From: Alentia gelatinosa
Taxonomy: Eukaryota; Annelida; Polychaeta; Phyllodocida; Polynoidae
Assembly: GCA_950022655.1 (NCBI GenBank)
Contig: OX465581.1
Span: 107,863,125-107,927,124 of the forward strand
Length of the DNA stretch: 64,000 nucleotides
Reading direction: 5' to 3'
Positions 60,601 to 64,000 of the stretch are shown piece by piece; positions within the stretch are counted from its first letter, which is position 1, and each line of letters opens with the position of its first letter. A program made the translations under genes and the position numbers. The notes below the pieces were generated by a model, which ran no database searches, was not told the DNA's origin, and saw only the letters and a list, made by a program, of their open reading frames with translations.

Positions 60601-63163
60601 TCTCCACAACTAAAAACTCCTTGACCTATATACATGAAGCATTTGCCGGATTGTAATCATTGTGTGTTTGAATTAGCGACATATTTCCCACTGTTTGATG
60701 TATATTATTGTCGATGAAACATTACATCAGTCCTGTCCGCAACTTTTGATGTAGCTGCGAGAACCTTTGGAGTTTGTAGGGGATACGATTGCTTCCAAAC
60801 TCATGATTACCTACCATATGATATATAAAATGGCACGTTTTCGACAGGATCCACTTGGAGGTGCTTCCCCACCTGCGTGGGCCATCCCAGTGTGGGCCAT
60901 TCCTTCCTATGTTTCTAAATCAGTGAGACGAGGCTATAATACCTCATATCCAAGCTGATGCTACCTTGAAAATGATAGCTTCCTGTCAAAATTGAACCAA
61001 GTGGCTATAGAGCTTCCAGGTAACAACAAGGGCCCCAGTCATGAGAATGATTTCATATCCTCTTCTCACTCTCCAACATCGTATCGTATTGGATTATAGT
61101 TCTCTTTAGATTTCTTGATTAAAAAAACCACTGAAATTTAGTAGGATGGGTGGGGGTAAAACAAGGCAAAAGGAAACTTTCTATATTCTACTTGTTTCTT
61201 TTCAGGAAACAACGAAAATGTTCGTTGATGGCGAATTTGTTGAATCCAAAACAAATGATTGGATCGATCTTCACAACCCGGTATGTGTTGATCACAAGAT
61301 TAAGTAGCATTATAAATTTGTGGACAATCCTGATTCCCATAGTCGTATGAATTCCATGGTATTATTATTTCTAAAGGATAACTTCATCCTGTGTATGATA
61401 TAATGAGTCTGTCATATCTAAAAACATTTGAGTTGATGGAGTATGCGAGGCAATTCGTCTATTTAGAATTAGATATATAATTGCTGTAATTTATGTTGAT
61501 AATTACCATTCACTGGAAATTATAAATAGGTAAATGATAATAATGTCATTTGGAAAATTGAAACCATGGTTGAGACAATTTAGCTTAGTTTGTCTCAATC
61601 AGGGAAATTACTCGTATAAGTTTTAATTCTTACCTTATATAACCATTATATATAACATTACCATTTACGTTTCTACAAAACTACTCATTAGGAAACTTAA
61701 ATAAACGTGCTTACGGCACCTGCGCAGAATAATAGTCTCCGCAGTTATGGTGAATATAACCTCTCATCACCAGTAATGCTCCGACTTTAGGTTTAGTTTA
61801 ATAATCACATCTTTAAAACAAAAAGGCAGCGCAAGATTGATGGTTTTATTCGGTCGGTAGGCCACAAACGAGGTCGTGACGCGAGTTCCTAAATGCACTC
61901 AAGAAGAGATGGAGGCGGCCACAGCGTCGTGTAAGGAAGCTTTCAAGTCATGGTCCGAGACTACCGTGCTTACCCGCCAACAGCTCATGTTCAAGTATCA
62001 GGCTCTCATCAAACGCGACCTGGTGAGGCAAAGACACGGATGTCAAAATTGTTTTTCTAGTAGCTTAACTGACACGAGGTTCATAACGTTGTTATACCCG
62101 TTTTAGATAGTCAATAGTCTTCATTTTGACACCTCTCTGTTTTCTTGAACTGGAGAGGTTTCATCTCCGCTGAAGTACATTAATTACTCTACCTTTATGC
62201 TGCTACTGGCTAAGCTATGGATCAATATCTCCATGTCACATTTATATAAACAAGAAAAACTGAGGCTTCTTACATATATATATATAATATATATAAGTAC
62301 ATTTCATCCACATTGTCAAATAACTTCTTATTGCTTCTGTACGCAGTCGAAAATTGCCGAAAATATCACAAAGGAACAAGGAAAGACGATAGTAGACGCT
62401 GAGGGTGACGTCATGCGAGGACTGCGTAAGTTGTGACATAGCTTCTATGATTTTGAATAAACATTGTTTTTCTGAATAGATCATAACTCGGACTCAGCAA
62501 GAACAAGGTACCATAAGCACCAATACACAGTGTAGGTAAAGTAAGTTAAGATCCTAAAAGAACGTGTCATTTCATCTCCGAAGCACCATCAAATATTCCT
62601 TTCACCGTTTGACTGGTTGGGCATTCCCACCTTATAATTTGTATCTTGCTCGAAGCATTTTTACGTGACAACGAATAATTTGCACAGTAGTTTTGATATG
62701 CAATGACTCCATAAACCTCAAGTGTTGTATTTCAATCAATTCTACTTATTTACATTATATATTTTTTAAACGGAATTCATTTAAATTTTGTTTATCGGTC
62801 ATTCTTACCATGTGAAATTCATACAGGAAGATTCATTTCTGTCCTCATCAGATATTTACACGTTTAGCCCTAAATGTAGATGTAATTCATACAAAGGTGC
62901 TATAGGGGTGTAAAAATCACTAGTAATAATTACGCTATAAACACGATGGATACAAAAGCTGAGTATTATGGTTACGACTAGGATTTTTTTCACTGGATCC
63001 TTTTACAGAGGTGGTGGAGCATTGTTGCAGCATCCCATCATTACAGCTGGGAGAGACATTACCACAGATCGCCAAGGACATGGACACCCACACGTACCGC
63101 CAGCCACTCGGCGTAACAGCCGGTATCACACCATTCAACTTCCCAGCTATGATTCCGCTCTGG
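57633..63163 (+). CDS. ALDH6A1: Methylmalonate-semialdehyde dehydrogenase, 5' exons (gene continues past the window)
   Basis: Six exons: 57633-57674, 59539-59592, 61206-61280, 61861-62022, 62347-62425 and 63009-63163, with phases 0, 0, 0, 0, 1 and 0 at their ends. They encode 189 residues. Residues 1-32 ([14 protein letters not shown], then [16 protein letters not shown]) form an Arg-rich, acid-free mitochondrial presequence. Then come [50 protein letters not shown] and [18 protein letters not shown], matching ALDH6A1 in order, including the Asn of the aldehyde dehydrogenase PFNFP motif. The catalytic Cys lies in exons beyond 64000. The enzyme works in the mitochondrial matrix in valine and pyrimidine catabolism, making propionyl-CoA or acetyl-CoA (family knowledge). 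The two short presequence exons are less certain than the rest. Confidence 0.94.
57675..59538 (+). other. ALDH6A1 intron 1
   Basis: It contains the longer copy of the repeat shared with 56388-56660. Otherwise unremarkable AT-rich intron. Confidence 0.5.
58177..58655 (+). repeat. Repeat shared with 56388-56660, copy 2
   Basis: It reads GCACACACTCTGGCATGTAT at the start and CATAGGACAGCTGTTCACCC with TGAATGGAGATTAGGG at the end. It is about 200 bp longer than copy 1 because of an internal difference near 58330-58600. Confidence 0.65.
59593..61205 (+). other. ALDH6A1 intron 2
   Basis: A 102-codon ORF at 59810-60118 has no recognised motif and no splice context, so I do not call it a gene. Nothing else is identified. 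Confidence 0.45.
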
Positions 63164-64000
63164 GTATGTGGCATTCAGTTATAATAACAGGCGATCGACT
63201 TACTGTATTCATATCAAATAAGAATGGATCCCGTCATATGACAGATTTTACTTACTCAAAATTTTCCGGGTATAAAATATTCTAATACTGTCAATTAACA
63301 GAGTTTCATGGGAATTAAGTCACGAATAAGAATTTTTTTTTTTTAAATGGTTGTTATGCTGCGGTGTTCTTTATGACATCGTCTACCTGGAGATAGCATA
63401 GCAACGGTTTGGATTTCATGAGTTTGTCACTTTCAAGGTGGCATCGGTTGACTTCAGAAGTGCTTTCGCCTCGTTCTTTAAATGAATAAAAAAAAATGAG
63501 GGAAAAAAGATTATAAGGCCTAATGTAACAGTGCTGTTGGAGGTGCATGAAATTATGATTAGGCTAAGGTAAGGTACTCTGGTAGGAGGTGTGTTAGTGT
63601 TCACAAAATTCACATTTGTGTTTAATTCGCATCTTGACGAAAAAATGCCCGTCTCAAGTTAAACGATATAAAATTTTCATGGAGGGGACTGGTTTGTGGC
63701 TTTCCATTCACCGTTGAACTTGTGAAAAGATCATAGACCTTATCAATTATTCCTGACGAAGATGAATTAATTAATCGAAACGTTGAGTGTTTTACAAATC
63801 ATTCATCTCATTGATCTTTACTGTATCTCATCCTTTTATCATCAATAAACAACATTGATATTAATTGAACCAGACCGGTTTTGTGTGGTGTCCTTCTGCT
63901 ACTTATCAACACAAGTTTAAAGAAGAAACCAACAAGTTTTGGTCAAAGTCATCGTTCTCCACGAGTTTGATGCGTTGTGATATGAACGAGTCGATAGGAG
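63164..64000 (+). other. ALDH6A1 intron 6 (to the window edge)
   Basis: The next expected exon, starting near the MFPMAM-type segment of the enzyme, does not appear before the end of the window. A hammerhead-like core at 63753-63781 is the only feature. Confidence 0.5.
63753..63781 (+). ncRNA. Hammerhead-ribozyme-like core (degenerate)
   Basis: CTGACGA, one extra A, a weak stem (GAT...ATC around an AATTAATT-rich loop), then GAAAC. It has the same layout as the core at 42945, including the extra A, and both are followed by GTTGA. Stems I and III are not evident. Confidence 0.3.

Overview
This is AT-rich, intron-rich animal nuclear DNA. It has spliced genes with GT-AG introns, much transposon debris and one 200-base run of N. 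The recognisable proteins have clear vertebrate counterparts but are well diverged. The short dispersed repeats, including a T/G-rich repeat containing GGTTTAACGTCCCAG, suggest a marine invertebrate, perhaps a mollusc or other lophotrochozoan. That placement is a guess.

Five protein-coding genes can be assembled by joining exons with matching phases. From left to right: (1) the 3' half of a plus-strand transcription factor gene, probably serum response factor, with coding exons at 5491-9031; its DNA-binding exons are not in the window. (2) A complete minus-strand acylphosphatase gene (21208 down to 13394), which includes a 17-nt microexon encoding part of the active site. (3) A complete plus-strand NDUFA12 gene (mitochondrial complex I subunit, 21946-28358). 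(4) A minus-strand DSTYK gene (dual serine/threonine and tyrosine kinase, 57109 down to 33784), complete except for an internal block of about 130 residues missing at or near the N gap. (5) The 5' half of a plus-strand ALDH6A1 gene (methylmalonate-semialdehyde dehydrogenase, from 57633), cut by the right edge of the window.

The layout alternates. The SRF-like gene and acylphosphatase converge; acylphosphatase and NDUFA12 diverge from a 737-bp shared upstream region; NDUFA12 and DSTYK converge; DSTYK and ALDH6A1 diverge from a 523-bp shared region. NDUFA12 and ALDH6A1 encode mitochondrial proteins, and both start in divergent promoters.

Introns and intergenic DNA carry several transposon families. 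One is a piggyBac-like MITE family of about 360 bp with TTAA target sites and arrays of a 20-bp palindrome. Others are TA-flanked MITEs with CAGTAAAACCCC-type ends, nested inverted-repeat elements, degraded LINE copies, a tRNA-derived SINE and hammerhead-ribozyme-like cores. I found no sign of a wholly new functional system. The most notable items are the acylphosphatase microexon, the divergent promoters (one containing a large inverted repeat), and the palindrome-array MITE family.
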